Numbered from the stretch's first letter, positions 26,501 to 40,600 are shown. The stretch: 64,000 bases of DNA from Loxodes magnus (GCA_946699065.1 CAMPDV010000847.1:1-64000); one strand, 5' to 3'. The notes: generated by a model from the sequence alone, not told the origin. A program made the numbers and translations.

Positions 26501-29500
26501 GTAATAAGTATTTAGAAAAGTGAAGAATTAAAGTAAGAAAAGAAGATAGAATTTGGTTTTAAGGAGTATGCTTTGAGAAGTAATAAGTATTTTGAAAAGT
26601 GAAGAAGTAAAGTAAGAAAAGAAGATAGAATTTAGTTTTAAGGAGTATGCTTTGAGAAGTAATAAGTATTTAGAAAAGTGAAGAATTAAAGTAAGAAAAG
26701 AAGATAGAATTTAGTTTTAAGGAGTATGCTTTGAGAAGTAATAAGTATTTAGAAAAGTGAAGAATTAAAGTAAGAAAAGAAGATAGAATTTAGTTTTAAG
26801 GAGTATGCTTTGAGAAGTAATAAGTATTTTGAAAAGTGAAGAATTAAAGTAAGAAAAGAAGATAGAATTTAGTTTTAAGGAGTATGCTTTGAGAAGTAAT
26901 AAGTATTTAGAAAAGTGAAGAAGCTAAGTAAGAAAAGAAGATAGAATTTAGTTTTAAGGAGTATGCTTTGAGAAGTAATAAGTATTTTAAATGTGAAGAA
27001 TTAAAGTAAGAAAAGAAGATAGAATTTAGTTTTAAGGAGTATGCTTTGAGAAGTAATAAGTATTTAGAAAAGTGAAGAATTAAAGTAAGAAAAGAAGATA
27101 GAATTTAGTTTTAAGGAGTATGCTTTGAGAAGTAATAAGTATTTTGAAAAGTGAAGAATTAAAGTAAGAAAAGAAGATAGAATTTAGTTTTAAGGAGTAT
27201 GCTTTGAGAAGTAATAAGTATTTAGAAAAGTGAAGAATTAAAGTAAGAAAAGAAGATAGAATTTAGTTTTAAGGAGTATGCTTTGAGAAGTAATAAGTAT
27301 TTTGAAAAGTGAAGAAGTAAAGTGAGAAAAGAAGATAGAATTTAGTTTTAAGGAGTATGCTTTGAGAAGTAATAAGTATTTAGAAAAGTGAAGAATTAAA
27401 GTAAGAAAAGAAGATAGAATTTTGTTTTAAGGAGTATGCTTTGAGAAGTAATAAGTATTTTGAAAAGTGAAGAAGTAAAGTAAGAAAAGAAGATAGAATT
27501 TAGTTTTAAGGAGTATGCTTTGAGAAGTAATATGTATTTAGTTAAGTGAAGAAGCTAAGTAAGAAAAGAAGATAGAATTTAGTTTTAAGGAGTATGCTTT
27601 GAGAAGTAATAAGTATTTAGAAAAGTGAAGAATTAAAGTAAGAAAAGAAGATAGAATTTAGTTTTAAGGAGTATGCTTTGAGAAGTAATAAGTATTTTAA
27701 ATGTGAAGAATTAAAGTAAGAAAAGAAGATAGAATTTAGTTTTAAGGAGTATGCTTTGAGAAGTAATAAGTATTTAGAAAAGTGAAGAATTAAAGTAAGA
27801 AAAGAAGATAGAATTTAGTTTTAAGGAGTATGCTTTGAGAAGTAATAAGTATTTAGAAAAGTGAAGAAGCTAAGTAAGAAAAGAAGATAGAATTTAGTTT
27901 TAAGGAGTATGCTTTGAGAAGTAATATGTATTTAGTTAAGTGAAGAATTAAAGTAAGAAAAGAAGATAGAATTTAGTTTTAAGGAGTATGCTTTGAGAAG
28001 TAATAAGTATTTTGAAAAGTGAAGAAGCTAAGTAAGAAAAGAAGATAGAATTTAGTTTTAAGGAGTATGCTTTGAGAAGTAATAAGTATTTTAAATGTGA
28101 AGAATTAAAGTAAGAAAAGAAGATAGAATTTAGTTTTAAGGAGTATGCTTTGAGAAGTAATATGTATTTAGTTAAGTGAAGAATTAAAGTAAGAAAAGAA
28201 GATAGAATTTAGTTTTAAGGAGTATGCTTTGAGAAGTAATAAGTATTTTGAAAAGTGAAGAATTAAAGTAAGAAAAGAAGATAGAATTTAGTTTTAAGGA
28301 GTATGCTTTGAGAAGTAATAAGTATTTAGAAAAGTGAAGAATTAAAGTAAGAAAAGAAGATAGAATTTAGTTTTAAGGAGTATGCTTTTAGAGTAATAAG
28401 TATTTTGAAAAGTGAAGAAGTAAAGTGAGAAAAGAAGATAGAATTTAGTTTTAAGGAGTATGCTTTGAGAAGTAATAAGTATTTAGAAAAGTGAAGAATT
28501 AAAGTAAGAAAAGAAGATAGAATTTTGTTTTAAGGAGTATGCTTTGAGAAGTAATAAGTATTTTGAAAAGTGAAGAAGTAAAGTAAGAAAAGAAGATAGA
28601 ATTTAGTTTTAAGGAGTATGCTTTGAGAAGTAATAAGTATTTAGAAAAGTGAAGAATTAAAGTAAGAAAAGAAGATAGAATTTAGTTTTAAGGAGTATGC
28701 TTTGAGAAGTAATAAGTATTTAGAAAAGTGAAGAAGTAAAGTAAGAAAAGAAGATAGAATTTAGTTTTAAGGAGTATGCTTTGAGAAGTAATATGTATTT
28801 AGTTAAGTGAAGAATTAAAGTAAGAAAAGAAGATAGAATTTAGTTTTAAGGAGTATGCTTTGAGAAGTAATAAGTATTTTAAATGTGAAGAATTAAAGTA
28901 AGAAAAGAAGATAGAATTTAGTTTTAAGGAGTATGCTTTGAGAAGTAATAAGTATTTAGAAAAGTGAAGAAGCTAAGTAAGAAAAGAAGATAGAATTTAG
29001 TTTTAAGGAGTATGCTTTGAGAAGTAATAAGTATTTAGAAAAGTGAAGAAGTAAAGTAAGAAAAGAAGATAGAATTTAGTTTTAAGGAGTATGCTTTGAG
29101 AAGTAATATGTATTTAGTTAAGTGAAGAATTAAAGTAAGAAAAGAAGATAGAATTTAGTTTTAAGGAGTATGCTTTGAGAAGTAATAAGTATTTTGAAAA
29201 GTGAAGAATTAAAGTAAGAAAAGAAGATAGAATTTAGTTTTAAGGAGTATGCTTTGAGAAGTAATAAGTATTTAGAAAAGTGAAGAAGTAAAGTAAGAAA
29301 AGAAGATAGAATTTGGTTTTAAGGAGTATGCTTTGAGAAGTAATAAGTATTTTGAAAAGTGAAGAATTAAAGTAAGAAAAGAAGATAGAATTTAGTTTTA
29401 AGGAGTATGCTTTGAGAAGTAATAAGTATTTTGAAAAGTGAAGAATTAAAGTAAGAAAAGAAGATAGAATTTAGTTTTAAGGAGTATGCTTTGAGAAGTA

Positions 29501-29758
29501 ATATGTATTTAGAAAAGTGAAGAATTAAAGTAAGAAAAGAAGATAGAATTTAGTTTTAAGGAGTATGCTTTGAGAAGTAATAAGTATTTAGAAAAGTGAA
29601 GAATTAAAGTAAGAAAAGAAGATAGAATTTAGTTTTAAGGAGTATGCTTTGAGAAGTAATAAGTATTTAGAAAAGTGAAGAATTAAAGTAAGAAAAGAAG
29701 ATCGAATTTAGTTTTAAGGAGTATGCTTTGAGAAGTAATATGTATTTAGTTAAGTGAA

Positions 29759-30615
29759 GAATTAAAGTAAGAAAAGAAGATAGAATTTAGTTTTAAGGAG
29801 TATGCTTTGAGAAGTAATAAGTATTTTAAATGTGAAGAATTAAAGTAAGAAAAGAAGATAGAATTTAGTTTTAAGGAGTATGCTTTGAGAAGTAATAAGT
29901 ATTTAGAAAAGTGAAGAAGCTAAGTAAGAAAAGAAGATAGAATTTAGTTTTAAGGAGTATGCTTTGAGAAGTAATAAGTATTTTGAAAAGTGAAGAATTA
30001 AAGTAAGAAAAGAAGGTTGAGTTTAGTTTTAAGGAGTATGCTTTGAGAAGTAATAAGTATTTTGAAAAGTGAAGAATTAAAGTAAGAAAAGAAGATAGAA
30101 TTTAGTTTTAAGGAGTATGCTTTGAGAAGTAATAAGTATTTTGAAAAGTGAGGAATTAAAGTAAGAAAAGAAGATAGAATTTAGTTTTAAGGAGTATGCT
30201 TTGAGAAGTAATAAGTATTTTAAATGTGAAGAATTAAAGTAAGAAAAGAAGATAGAATTTAGTTTTAAGGAGTATGCTTTGAGAAGTAATAAGTATTTTG
30301 AAAAGTGAAGAAGCTAAGTAAGAAAAGAAGATAGAATTTAGTTTTAAGGAGTATGCTTTGAGAAGTAATAAGTATTTTGAAAAGTGAAGAATTAAAGTAA
30401 GAAAAGAAGGTTGAGTTTAGTTTTAAGGAGTATGCTTTGAGAAGTAATAAGTATTTTGAAAAGTGAAGAATTAAAGTAAGAAAAGAAGATAGAATTTAGT
30501 TTTAAGGAGTATGCTTTGAGAAGTAATAAGTATTTTGAAAAGTGAGGAATTAAAGTAAGAAAAGAAGATAGAATTTAGTTTTAAGGAGTATGCTTTGAGA
30601 AGTAATAAGTATTTT
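29759..30615 (+). repeat. 394-bp tandem duplication (five units)
   Basis: 29759-30221 matches 30153-30615 at an offset of 394 bp with one difference, at 29905/30299 (TTTAG versus TTTTG). The copied run has the order AAATGTG unit, GCTAAG unit, GGTTGAG unit, plain unit, GTGAGGAATT unit. The same order returns near 31,720-32,050, about 1,496 bp downstream of the second copy, so a larger duplication seems to include this one. Confidence 0.85.
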
Positions 30616-33399
30616 GAAAAGTGAAGAATTAAAGTAAGAAAAGAAGATAGAATTTAGTTTTAAGGAGTATGCTTTGAGAAGTAATAAGTATTTAGAAAAG
30701 TGAAGAAGTAAAGTAAGAAAAGAAGATAGAATTTAGTTTTAAGGAGTATGCTTTGAGAAGTAATAAGTATTTTGAAAAGTGAAGAATTAAAGTAAGAAAA
30801 GAAGATAGAATTTAGTTTTAAGGAGTATGCTTTGAGAAGTAATAAGTATTTTGAAAAGTGAAGAATTAAAGTAAGAAAAGAAGATAGAATTTAGTTTTAA
30901 GGAGTATGCTTTGAGAAGTAATAAGTATTTAGAAAAGTGAAGAATTAAAGTAAGAAAAGAAGATAGAATTTAGTTTTAAGGAGTATGCTTTGAGAAGTAA
31001 TAAGTATTTTGAAAAGTGAGGAATTAAAGTAAGAAAAGAAGATAGAATTTAGTTTTAAGGAGTATGCTTTGAGAAGTAATAAGTATTTTGAAAAGTGAAG
31101 AATTAAAGTAAGAAAAGAAGATAGAATTTAGTTTTAAGGAGTATGCTTTTAGAGTAATAAGTATTTTGAAAAGTGAAGAATTAAAGTAAGAAAAGAAGAT
31201 AGAATTTAGTTTTAAGGAGTATGCTTTTAGAGTAATAAGTATTTTAAATGTGAAGAAGTAAAGTAAGAAAAGAAGATAGAATTTAGTTTTAAGGAGTATG
31301 CTTTGAGAAGTAATAAGTATTTAGAAAAGTGAAGAAGTAAAGTAAGAAAAGAAGATAGAATTTAGTTTTAAGGAGTATGCTTTGAGAAGTAATATGTATT
31401 TAGAAAAGTGAAGAATTAAAGTAAGAAAAGAAGATAGAATTTAGTTTTAAGGAGTATGCTTTGAGAAGTAATAAGTATTTAGAAAAGTGAAGAATTAAAG
31501 TAAGAAAAGAAGATAGAATTTAGTTTTAAGGAGTATGCTTTGAGAAGTAATAAGTATTTTGAAAAGTGAAGAATTAAAGTAAGAAAAGAGATCGAATTTA
31601 GTTTTAAGGAGTATGCTTTGAGAAGTAATATGTATTTAGTTAAGTGAAGAATTAAAGTAAGAAAAGAAGATAGAATTTAGTTTTAAGGAGTATGCTTTGA
31701 GAAGTAATAAGTATTTTAAATGTGAAGAATTAAAGTAAGAAAAGAAGATAGAATTTAGTTTTAAGGAGTATGCTTTGAGAAGTAATAAGTATTTTGAAAA
31801 GTGAAGAAGCTAAGTAAGAAAAGAAGATAGAATTTAGTTTTAAGGAGTATGCTTTGAGAAGTAATAAGTATTTTGAAAAGTGAAGAATTAAAGTAAGAAA
31901 AGAAGGTTGAGTTTAGTTTTAAGGAGTATGCTTTGAGAAGTAATAAGTATTTTGAAAAGTGAAGAATTAAAGTAAGAAAAGAAGATAGAATTTAGTTTTA
32001 AGGAGTATGCTTTGAGAAGTAATAAGTATTTTGAAAAGTGAGGAATTAAAGTAAGAAAAGAAGATAGAATTTAGTTTTAAGGAGTATGCTTTGAGAAGTA
32101 ATAAGTATTTTGAAAAGTGAAGAATTAAAGTAAGAAAAGAAGATAGAATTTAGTTTTAAGGAGTATGCTTTGAGAAGTAATAAGTATTTAGAAAAGTGAA
32201 GAAGTAAAGTAAGAAAAGAAGATAGAATTTAGTTTTAAGGAGTATGCTTTGAGAAGTAATAAGTATTTAGAAAAGTGAAGAAGTAAAGTAAGAAAAGAAG
32301 ATAGAATTTAGTTTTAAGGAGTATGCTTTTAGAGTAATAAGTATTTTAAATGTGAAGAATTAAAGTAAGAAAAGAAGATAGAATTTAGTTTTAAGGAGTA
32401 TGCTTTGAGAAGTAATAAGTATTTAGAAAAGTGAAGAATTAAAGTAAGAAAAGAAGATAGAATTTGGTTTTAAGGAGTATGCTTTGAGAAGTAATAAGTA
32501 TTTTGAAAAGTGAAGAATTAAAGTAAGAAAAGAAGATAGAATTTAGTTTTAAGGAGTATGCTTTGAGAAGTAATAAGTATTTTGAAAAGTGAAGAATTAA
32601 AGTAAGAAAAGAAGATAGAATTTAGTTTTAAGGAGTATGCTTTGAGAAGTAATAAGTATTTAGAAAAGTGAAGAATTAAAGTAAGAAAAGAAGATAGAAT
32701 TTAGTTTTAAGGAGTATGCTTTGAGAAGTAATAAGTATTTTGAAAAGTGAAGAAGTAAAGTAAGAAAAGAAGATAGAATTTAGTTTTAAGGAGTATGCTT
32801 TTAGAGTAATAAGTATTTTAAATGTGAAGAAGTAAAGTAAGAAAAGAAGATAGAATTTAGTTTTAAGGAGTATGCTTTGAGAAGTAATAAGTATTTTGAA
32901 AAGTGAAGAATTAAAGTAAGAAAAGAAGATAGAATTTAGTTTTAAGGAGTATGCTTTGAGAAGTAATATGTATTTAGAAAAGTGAAGAATTAAAGTAAGA
33001 AAAGAAGATAGAATTTAGTTTTAAGGAGTATGCTTTGAGAAGTAATAAGTATTTAGAAAAGTGAAGAATTAAAGTAAGAAAAGAAGATAGAATTTAGTTT
33101 TAAGGAGTATGCTTTGAGAAGTAATAAGTATTTTGAAAAGTGAAGAATTAAAGTAAGAAAAGAGATCGAATTTAGTTTTAAGGAGTATGCTTTGAGAAGT
33201 AATAAGTATTTTGAAAAGTGAAGAATTAAAGTAAGAAAAGAAGATAGAATTTAGTTTTAAGGAGTATGCTTTGAGAAGTAATAAGTATTTAGAAAAGTGA
33301 AGAAGTAAAGTAAGAAAAGAAGATAGAATTTAGTTTTAAGGAGTATGCTTTGAGAAGTAATAAGTATTTAGAAAAGTGAAGAAGTAAAGTAAGAAAAGA

Positions 33400-36300
33400 A
33401 GATAGAATTTAGTTTTAAGGAGTATGCTTTTAGAGTAATAAGTATTTTAAATGTGAAGAATTAAAGTAAGAAAAGAAGATAGAATTTAGTTTTAAGGAGT
33501 ATGCTTTGAGAAGTAATAAGTATTTAGAAAAGTGAAGAAGTTAAGTAAGAAAAGAAGATAGAATTTAGTTTTAAGGAGTATGCTTTTAGAGTAATAAGTA
33601 TTTTGAAAAGTGAAGAATTAAAGTAAGAAAAGAAGATAGAATTTAGTTTTAAGGAGTATGCTTTGAGAAGTAATAAGTATTTTGAAAAGTGAAGAATTAA
33701 AGTAAGAAAAGAAGATAGAATTTAGTTTTAAGGAGTATGCTTTGAGAAGTAATAAGTATTTAGAAAAGTGAAGAAGTTAAGTAAGAAAAGAAGATAGAAT
33801 TTAGTTTTAAGGAGTATGCTTTGAGAAGTAATAAGTATTTAGAAAAGTGAAGAAGTAAAGTAAGAAAAGAAGATAGAATTTAGTTTTAAGGAGTATGCTT
33901 TGAGAAGTAATAAGTATTTAGAAAAGTGAAGAAGTAAAGTAAGAAAAGAAGATAGAATTTAGTTTTAAGGAGTATGCTTTGAGAAGTAATAAGTATTTAG
34001 AAAAGTGAAGAAGTAAAGTAAGAAAAGAAGATAGAATTTAGTTTTAAGGAGTATGCTTTTAGAGTAATAAGTATTTTGAAAAGTGAAGAATTAAAGTAAG
34101 AAAAGAAGATAGAATTTAGTTTTAAGGAGTATGCTTTGAGAAGTAATAAGTATTTAGAAAAGTGAAGAAGTTAAGTAAGAAAAGAAGATAGAATTTAGTT
34201 TTAAGGAGTATGCTTTGAGAAGTAATAAGTATTTAGAAAAGTGAAGAAGTAAAGTAAGAAAAGAAAATAGAATTTAGTTTTAAGGAGTATGCTTTGAGAA
34301 GTAATAAGTATTTAGAAAAGTGAAGAAGTTAAGTAAGAAAAGAAGATAGAATTTAGTTTTAAGGAGTATGCTTTGAGAAGTAATAAGTATTTTGAAAAGT
34401 GAAGAATTAAAGTAAGAAAAGAAGATAGAATTTAGTTTTAAGGAGTATGCTTTGAGAAGTAATAAGTATTTTGAAAAGTGAAGAATTAAAGTAAGAAAAG
34501 AAGATAGAATTTAGTTTTAAGGAGTATGCTTTTAGAGTAATAAGTATTTTAAATGTGAAGAATTAAAGTAAGAAAAGAAGATAGAATTTAGTTTTAAGGA
34601 GTATGCTTTGAGAAGTAATAAGTATTTTGAAAAGTGAAGAAGTAAAGTAAGAAAAGAAGATAGAATTTAGTTTTAAGGAGTATGCTTTTAGAGTAATAAG
34701 TATTTTAAATGTGAAGAAGTAAAGTAAGAAAAGAAGATAGAATTTAGTTTTAAGGAGTATGCTTTGAGAAGTAATAAGTATTTAGAAAAGTGAAGAAGTA
34801 AAGTAAGAAAAGAAGATAGAATTTAGTTTTAAGGAGTATGCTTTTAGAGTAATAAGTATTTTAAATGTGAAGAATTAAAGTAAGAAAAGAAGATAGAATT
34901 TAGTTTTAAGGAGTATGCTTTGAGAAGTAATAAGTATTTAGAAAAGTGAAGAAGTTAAGTAAGAAAAGAAGATAGAATTTAGTTTTAAGGAGTATGCTTT
35001 TAGAGTAATAAGTATTTTAAATGTGAAGAATTAAAGTAAGAAAAGAAGATAGAATTTAGTTTTAAGGAGTATGCTTTGAGAAGTAATAAGTATTTTGAAA
35101 AGTGAAGAAGTAAAGTAAGAAAAGAAAATAGAATTTAGTTTTAAGGAGTATGCTTTGAGAAGTAATAAGTATTTTGAAAAGTGAAGAATTAAAGTAAGAA
35201 AAGAAGATAGAATTTAGTTTTAAGGAGTATGCTTTGAGAAGTAATAAGTATTTAGAAAAGTGAAGAATTAAAGTAAGAAAAGAAGATAGAATTTAGTTTT
35301 AAGGAGTATGCTTTGAGAAGTAATAAGTATTTTGAAAAGTGAAGAATTAAAGTAAGAAAAGAAAATAGAATTTAGTTTTAAGGAGTATGCTTTGAGAAGT
35401 AATAAGTATTTAGAAAAGTGAAGAAGTTAAGTAAGAAAAGAAGATAGAATTTAGTTTTAAGGAGTATGCTTTTAGAGTAATAAGTATTTTAAATGTGAAG
35501 AATTAAAGTAAGAAAAGAAGATAGAATTTAGTTTTAAGGAGTATGCTTTGAGAAGTAATAAGTATTTTGAAAAGTGAAGAAGTAAAGTAAGAAAAGAAGA
35601 TAGAATTTAGTTTTAAGGAGTATGCTTTTAGAGTAATAAGTATTTTAAATGTGAAGAAGTAAAGTAAGAAAAGAAGATAGAATTTAGTTTTAAGGAGTAT
35701 GCTTTGAGAAGTAATAAGTATTTAGAAAAGTGAAGAAGTAAAGTAAGAAAAGAAGATAGAATTTAGTTTTAAGGAGTATGCTTTTAGAGTAATAAGTATT
35801 TTAAATGTGAAGAATTAAAGTAAGAAAAGAAGATAGAATTTAGTTTTAAGGAGTATGCTTTGAGAAGTAATAAGTATTTAGAAAAGTGAAGAAGTTAAGT
35901 AAGAAAAGAAGATAGAATTTAGTTTTAAGGAGTATGCTTTTAGAGTAATAAGTATTTTAAATGTGAAGAATTAAAGTAAGAAAAGAAGATAGAATTTAGT
36001 TTTAAGGAGTATGCTTTGAGAAGTAATAAGTATTTTGAAAAGTGAAGAAGTAAAGTAAGAAAAGAAAATAGAATTTAGTTTTAAGGAGTATGCTTTGAGA
36101 AGTAATAAGTATTTTGAAAAGTGAAGAATTAAAGTAAGAAAAGAAGATAGAATTTAGTTTTAAGGAGTATGCTTTGAGAAGTAATAAGTATTTAGAAAAG
36201 TGAAGAATTAAAGTAAGAAAAGAAGATAGAATTTAGTTTTAAGGAGTATGCTTTGAGAAGTAATAAGTATTTTGAAAAGTGAAGAATTAAAGTAAGAAAA

Positions 36301-39300
36301 GAAGATAGAATTTAGTTTTAAGGAGTATGCTTTTAGAGTAATAAGTATTTTAAATGTGAAGAATTAAAGTAAGAAAAGAAGATAGAATTTAGTTTTAAGG
36401 AGTATGCTTTGAGAAGTAATAAGTATTTTGAAAAGTGAAGAATTAAAGTAAGAAAAGAAGATAGAATTTGGTTTTAAGGAGTATGCTTTGAGAAGTAATA
36501 AGTATTTTGAAAAGTGAAGAATTAAAGTAAGAAAAGAAGATAGAATTTAGTTTTAAGGAGTATGCTTTGAGAAGTAATAAGTATTTAGAAAAGTGAAGAA
36601 GTAAAGTAAGAAAAGAAGATAGAATTTAGTTTTAAGGAGTATGCTTTGAGAAGTAATAAGTATTTAGAAAAGTGAAGAAGTAAAGTAAGAAAAGAAGATA
36701 GAATTTAGTTTTAAGGAGTATGCTTTTAGAGTAATAAGTATTTTAAATGTGAAGAATTAAAGTAAGAAAAGAAGATAGAATTTAGTTTTAAGGAGTATGC
36801 TTTGAGAAGTAATAAGTATTTAGAAAAGTGAAGAAGTTAAGTAAGAAAAGAAGATAGAATTTAGTTTTAAGGAGTATGCTTTTAGAGTAATAAGTATTTT
36901 AAATGTGAAGAATTAAAGTAAGAAAAGAAGATAGAATTTAGTTTTAAGGAGTATGCTTTGAGAAGTAATAAGTATTTTGAAAAGTGAAGAAGTAAAGTAA
37001 GAAAAGAAGATAGAATTTAGTTTTAAGGAGTATGCTTTTAGAGTAATAAGTATTTTAAATGTGAAGAATTAAAGTAAGAAAAGAAGATAGAATTTAGTTT
37101 TAAGGAGTATGCTTTGAGAAGTAATAAGTATTTTGAAAAGTGAAGAATTAAAGTAAGAAAAGAAAATAGAATTTAGTTTTAAGGAGTATGCTTTGAGAAG
37201 TAATAAGTATTTTGAAAAGTGAAGAATTAAAGTAAGAAAAGAAGATAGAATTTAGTTTTAAGGAGTATGCTTTGAGAAGTAATAAGTATTTAGAAAAGTG
37301 AAGAAGTAAAGTAAGAAAAGAAGATAGAATTTAGTTTTAAGGAGTATGCTTTGAGAAGTAATAAGTATTTTGAAAAGTGAAGAATTAAAGTAAGAAAAGA
37401 AGATAGAATTTAGTTTTAAGGAGTATGCTTTGAGAAGTAATAAGTATTTTGAAAAGTGAAGAATTAAAGTAAGAAAAGAAGATAGAATTTAGTTTTAAGG
37501 AGTATGCTTTGAGAAGTAATAAGTATTTAGAAAAGTGAAGAAGTTAAGTAAGAAAAGAAGATAGAATTTAGTTTTAAGGAGTATGCTTTGAGAAGTAATA
37601 AGTATTTAGAAAAGTGAAGAAGTAAAGTAAGAAAAGAAGATAGAATTTAGTTTTAAGGAGTATGCTTTGAGAAGTAATAAGTATTTAGAAAAGTGAAGAA
37701 GTAAAGTAAGAAAAGAAGATAGAATTTAGTTTTAAGGAGTATGCTTTGAGAAGTAATAAGTATTTAGAAAAGTGAAGAAGTAAAGTAAGAAAAGAAGATA
37801 GAATTTAGTTTTAAGGAGTATGCTTTTAGAGTAATAAGTATTTTGAAAAGTGAAGAATTAAAGTAAGAAAAGAAGATAGAATTTAGTTTTAAGGAGTATG
37901 CTTTGAGAAGTAATAAGTATTTAGAAAAGTGAAGAAGTTAAGTAAGAAAAGAAGATAGAATTTAGTTTTAAGGAGTATGCTTTTAGAGTAATAAGTATTT
38001 TAAATGTGAAGAATTAAAGTAAGAAAAGAAGATAGAATTTAGTTTTAAGGAGTATGCTTTGAGAAGTAATAAGTATTTTGAAAAGTGAAGAAGTAAAGTA
38101 AGAAAAGAAAATAGAATTTAGTTTTAAGGAGTATGCTTTGAGAAGTAATAAGTATTTTGAAAAGTGAAGAAGTAAAGTAAGAAAAGAAGAAAGAGTTTCA
38201 GTTTTAAGGAGTATGCTTTGAGAAGTAATAAGTATTTTGAAAAGTGAAGAAGTAAAGTAAGAAAAGAAAATAGAATTTAGTTTTAAGGAGTATGCTTTGA
38301 GAAGTAATAAGTATTTAGAAAAGTGAAGAATTAAAGTAAGAAAAGAAGATAGAATTTAGTTTTAAGGAGTATGCTTTGAGAAGTAATAAGTATTTTAAAT
38401 GTGAAGAATTAAAGTAAGAAAAGAAGATAGAATTTAGTTTTAAGGAGTATGCTTTGAGAAGTAATAAGTATTTTGAAAAGTGAAGAAGTAAAGTAAGAAA
38501 AGAAAATAGAATTTAGTTTTAAGGAGTATGCTTTGAGAAGTAATAAGTATTTTGAAAAGTGAAGAATTAAAGTAAGAAAAGAAGATAGAATTTAGTTTTA
38601 AGGAGTATGCTTTGAGAAGTAATAAGTATTTAGAAAAGTGAAGAAGTAAAGTAAGAAAAGAAGATAGAATTTAGTTTTAAGGAGTATGCTTTTAGAGTAA
38701 TAAGTATTTTAAATGTGAAGAATTAAAGTAAGAAAAGAAGATAGAATTTAGTTTTAAGGAGTATGCTTTGAGAAGTAATAAGTATTTAGAAAAGTGAAGA
38801 ATTAAAGTAAGAAAAGAAGATAGAATTTAGTTTTAAGGAGTATGCTTTGAGAAGTAATAAGTATTTAGAAAAGTGAAGAATTAAAGTAAGAAAAGAAGAT
38901 AGAATTTAGTTTTAAGGAGTATGCTTTGAGAAGTAATAAGTATTTTGAAAAGTGAAGAATTAAAGTAAGAAAAGAAGATAGAATTTAGTTTTAAGGAGTA
39001 TGCTTTGAGAAGTAATAAGTATTTTGAAAAGTGAAGAATTAAAGTAAGAAAAGAAGATAGAATTTAGTTTTAAGGAGTATGCTTTTAGAGTAATAAGTAT
39101 TTTAAATGTGAAGAAGTAAAGTAAGAAAAGAAGATAGAATTTAGTTTTAAGGAGTATGCTTTGAGAAGTAATAAGTATTTAGAAAAGTGAAGAAGTAAAG
39201 TAAGAAAAGAAGATAGAATTTAGTTTTAAGGAGTATGCTTTGAGAAGTAATAAGTATTTTGAAAAGTGAAGAAGTAAAGTAAGAAAAGAAAATAGAATTT

Positions 39301-40600
39301 AGTTTTAAGGAGTATGCTTTGAGAAGTAATAAGTATTTAGAAAAGTGAAGAATTAAAGTAAGAAAAGAAGATAGAATTTAGTTTTAAGGAGTATGCTTTG
39401 AGAAGTAATAAGTATTTTGAAAAGTGAAGAATTAAAGTAAGAAAAGAAGATAGAATTTAGTTTTAAGGAGTATGCTTTGAGAAGTAATAAGTATTTTGAA
39501 AAGTGAAGAATTAAAGTAAGAAAAGAAGATAGAATTTAGTTTTAAGGAGTATGCTTTGAGAAGTAATAAGTATTTTGAAAAGTGAAGAATTAAAGTAAGA
39601 AAAGAAGATAGAATTTAGTTTTAAGGAGTATGCTTTGAGAAGTAATAAGTATTTAGAAAAGTGAAGAAGTAAAGTAAGAAAAGAAGATAGAATTTAGTTT
39701 TAAGGAGTATGCTTTTAGAGTAATAAGTATTTTAAATGTGAAGAATTAAAGTAAGAAAAGAAGATAGAATTTAGTTTTAAGGAGTATGCTTTGAGAAGTA
39801 ATAAGTATTTAGAAAAGTGAAGAAGTAAAGTAAGAAAAGAAGATAGAATTTAGTTTTAAGGAGTATGCTTTTAGAGTAATAAGTATTTTAAATGTGAAGA
39901 ATTAAAGTAAGAAAAGAAGATAGAATTTAGTTTTAAGGAGTATGCTTTGAGAAGTAATAAGTATTTTGAAAAGTGAAGAATTAAAGTAAGAAAAGAAGAT
40001 AGAATTTAGTTTTAAGGAGTATGCTTTGAGAAGTAATAAGTATTTTGAAAAGTGAAGAAGTAAAGTAAGAAAAGAAAATAGAATTTAGTTTTAAGGAGTA
40101 TGCTTTGAGAAGTAATAAGTATTTAGAAAAGTGAAGAAGTAAAGTAAGAAAAGAAGATAGAATTTAGTTTTAAGGAGTATGCTTTTAGAGTAATAAGTAT
40201 TTTAAATGTGAAGAATTAAAGTAAGAAAAGAAGATAGAATTTAGTTTTAAGGAGTATGCTTTGAGAAGTAATAAGTATTTAGAAAAGTGAAGAATTAAAG
40301 TAAGAAAAGAAGATAGAATTTAGTTTTAAGGAGTATGCTTTTAGAGTAATAAGTATTTTAAATGTGAAGAATTAAAGTAAGAAAAGAAGATAGAATTTAG
40401 TTTTAAGGAGTATGCTTTGAGAAGTAATAAGTATTTTGAAAAGTGAAGAAGTAAAGTAAGAAAAGAAAATAGAATTTAGTTTTAAGGAGTATGCTTTGAG
40501 AAGTAATAAGTATTTAGAAAAGTGAAGAAGTAAAGTAAGAAAAGAAGATAGAATTTAGTTTTAAGGAGTATGCTTTTAGAGTAATAAGTATTTTAAATGT
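33400..40600 (+). repeat. Family B domain 3 (77-bp units and GTTAAG units)
   Basis: Short units with GCTTTTAGAGTAATAAG are densest here, often every two to five units. GTTAAG units (33.5-37.9 kb) replace the GCTAAG units of domain 2; the two differ by one base (unit base 64, C or T). Beyond this domain GTTAAG returns only near 47,223, 49,511 and 58,026, with a related one-base-longer GTTAAAG near 43,055. Edges are approximate. Confidence 0.6.
34489..36303 (+). repeat. 940-bp tandem duplication (12 units)
   Basis: 34489-35363 equals 35429-36303 at an offset of 940 bp, 875 bp without a difference that I could find. The match ends on the left where GAATTAAAG meets GAAGTTAAG and on the right at 35364/36304 (GAAAATAG versus GAAGATAG). 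Twelve units fit in 940 bp because several are the 77-bp short type. The copied order of short, plain, GTTAAG and AATAG units is distinctive. Similar but not identical orders lie next to it at 33.4-34.4 and 36.7-37.2 kb. Confidence 0.92.

Larger units (their letters stand above)
17400..33000 (+). repeat. Family B domain 2 (GCTAAG and TTTAGTTAAG units)
   Basis: GCTAAG units (unit bases 63-68) cluster from about 18.1 to 31.8 kb, with only isolated earlier copies near 2.7 and 15.0 kb. ATATGTATTTAGTTAAG units also concentrate here (about 18.7-31.6 kb). Units with ATTTGGTTTT (unit base 11 A to G) first appear near 20,788 and continue to the end of the window. Edges are approximate. Confidence 0.6.
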
